A DNA stretch of 64,000 bases, from positions 2,790,001-2,854,000 of the forward strand of contig NZ_JAHKSI010000001.1 of NCBI RefSeq assembly GCF_019720915.1. Direction: 5' to 3'. How positions within the stretch are numbered: the first letter of the stretch is position 1; each line of letters begins with the position of its first letter. Positions 63,319-64,000 of the stretch are shown here, in pieces. The notes beneath the pieces are model-generated. The model was given only the letters and a program-made list of their open reading frames with translations, was not told the DNA's origin and made no database searches. This stretch comes from Alkalihalobacillus sp. TS-13. Lineage in GTDB: Bacteria > Bacillota > Bacilli > Bacillales > Fictibacillaceae. Position numbers and translations under genes: made by a program.

Positions 63319-63505
63319 TTAGCGGACATGAGAGCCGTTATTTGTGTTAAAAAACCATAATTCCGTATGCTAGCGGACATGAGAGACCTTATGTGTGAAT
63401 AAATCGACTGATTTTGTATGATAACCACAAAATAAGGTCCCTGGTGTCCGCTATTTTTATAATTATAGTCAAAATCGGATAAATAAGGTCTCCTGTGTCC
63501 GTTAA
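63319..63505. repeat. Facing tandem repeats with 51-bp spacing (locus 4)
   Basis: Two forward units (cggacatgagagccgttatt from 63323; cggacatgagagaccttatg from 63374) face two inverted units (aaataaggtccctggtgtccg ending 63450; aaataaggtctcctgtgtccg ending 63501). All equivalents are 51 bp apart. It sits in the 525-bp gap between tagO and the polysaccharide operon. The rest of that gap (63136-63300) must hold the operon promoter, but no clear -35/-10 pair stood out. Confidence 0.78.
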
Positions 63506-63576
63506 CGGTTGTCCTTGAAAAAATGGAGTCCATACAAGTCGGCTTCCCTCCCCTATAAAGGGTAAATTCGCATAAT

Positions 63577-63650
63577 AAAAAAGGAGCTGACCCAAAACCG
63601 GCAAGCTCCAAAACATTGGAAGCGCCAGGCTTAATGAGTCAACCCCTTAT
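63577..63650 (-). terminator. Branched terminator downstream of tagO
   Basis: On the minus strand GGGGTTGACTC pairs (with G-U) with GGGTCAGCTCC, enclosing a smaller stem-loop around GCTTCCAATGTTTTGGAGC, and is followed by TTTTTTATT. Confidence 0.7.
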
Positions 63651-63660
63651 ATAAACGTAA

Positions 63661-64000
63661 CTATTGTCTACTTTTAATCACTTTACGATAAAACCTTAAA
63701 AATGGTTTATATCTGTCACTTACAAGGCCTACGGTTTCAGCAACTAGCTGAAATGCAATGAATAAACCGAATAAAATCAACAAAGACCCGATCAATGTTG
63801 TCTCAGTCACAAGTACTGCACAAACGCTGAAAATGATCCCGAACGCATAAATCACTAATACAGTATTCCTGTGCGATAAACCAAGAGCTAAAATACGATG
63901 ATGCAGATGTGACTTATCTGGTGCTGAAATCGGCTTTTTATTGACAACCCGCCTTATGATGGCGAATGACGTATCAAAAATCGGTACCCCAAGGATGAGA
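63661..64000 (-). CDS. tagO: Undecaprenyl-phosphate GlcNAc-1-phosphate transferase TagO/WecA, C-terminal fragment
   Basis: The window holds the last 112 codons; the rest lies beyond the right edge. The fragment has LGVPIFDTSFAIIRRVVNKKPISAPDKSHLHHRILALGLSHRNTV, with the DT of the MraY/WecA active site and the HLHHRIL motif. Two or three membrane helices and a basic tail (FLRFYRKVIKSRQ) follow. This enzyme starts lipid-linked polymer synthesis (wall teichoic acid and, here, possibly the adjacent polysaccharide) by transferring GlcNAc-1-P to undecaprenyl phosphate. Confidence 0.92.
   Translation of the reverse strand, partial: LILGVPIFDTSFAIIRRVVNKKPISAPDKSHLHHRILALGLSHRNTVLVIYAFGIIFSVCAVLVTETTLIGSLLILFGLFIAFQLVAETVGLVSDRYKPFLRFYRKVIKSRQ

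Noticed and set aside
63261-63611. Minus-strand open frame over the repeats and tagO terminator
   Set aside because: Covers a repeat cluster and a terminator; same repeat-derived peptide as at 6198-6476.

Overview
The window is a low-to-medium G+C Firmicute chromosome segment, almost certainly Bacillaceae. Nearly every gene has a strong AGGAGG-type ribosome site, and the backbone order tagO - yvyE - degS - degU - degV - comFA - comFC - yvyF - flgM - flgN - flgK - flgL - yviE - fliW - csrA - hag - flaG - fliD - fliS - fliT ... hpf - secA - prfB is the one known from Bacillus subtilis. Most genes lie on the minus strand. I could not fix the genus from sequence alone.

Layout. 1-9.96 kb: a glycolate/lactate utilisation block (partial LctP-family permease, fumarylacetoacetase-fold hydrolase, three-subunit glycolate oxidase GlcE-GlcF-GlcD, malate synthase G and a LysR regulator). 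9.96-13.65 kb: a four-gene cluster of poorly known envelope-type proteins (YndJ, DUF4166, SRPBCC/DoxX fusion, DCC-type thiol protein). 14-20.5 kb: yitT, prfB with its programmed +1 frameshift, secA and long-form hpf. 20.8-31.6 kb: cspC-like, pcp, then a peptide-uptake and turnover block (oppABCDF, dppA, a broken M42 aminopeptidase, an Lrp regulator and an amidohydrolase). 31.7-49.4 kb: late flagellar, competence and DegSU backbone genes. 49.4-63.1 kb: a Wzx/Wzy-type surface polysaccharide cluster, inserted between yvyE and tagO relative to B. subtilis, with a gene set that fits synthesis of a diacetamido-hexuronic acid. The window ends inside tagO/wecA.

The most unusual locus is the flagellin gene (35.97-37.85 kb, minus). 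It is split into four exons by three ORF-less group I introns of 276, 362 and 364 nt, located from protein continuity and from R/S (P7) core sequences. The last two introns are paralogues only 69 nt apart. The third begins with an in-frame sequence that encodes a complete second flagellin C-terminus and stop, so an unspliced transcript would still give a full-length protein with a different tail. A free-standing LAGLIDADG homing-endonuclease gene sits convergently 22 bp downstream of hag. Its promoter overlaps a LexA/DinR-type GAAC-N4-GTTC box, suggesting DNA-damage control of the mobility system. The sigma-D promoter and CsrA-binding hairpin of hag are intact, so the gene is probably still expressed.

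Intergenic DNA is unusually structured. Facing tandem repeats keep an exact 51-bp spacing at four loci. Two arrays of six TGTCCA(G) units keep an exact 21-bp period. There is also a GTGCCTGGCAC palindrome family and two MITE-like families with terminal inverted repeats, some of them inside the polysaccharide operon. One M42 peptidase gene is interrupted by a perfect 15-bp tandem duplication that creates an in-frame stop.
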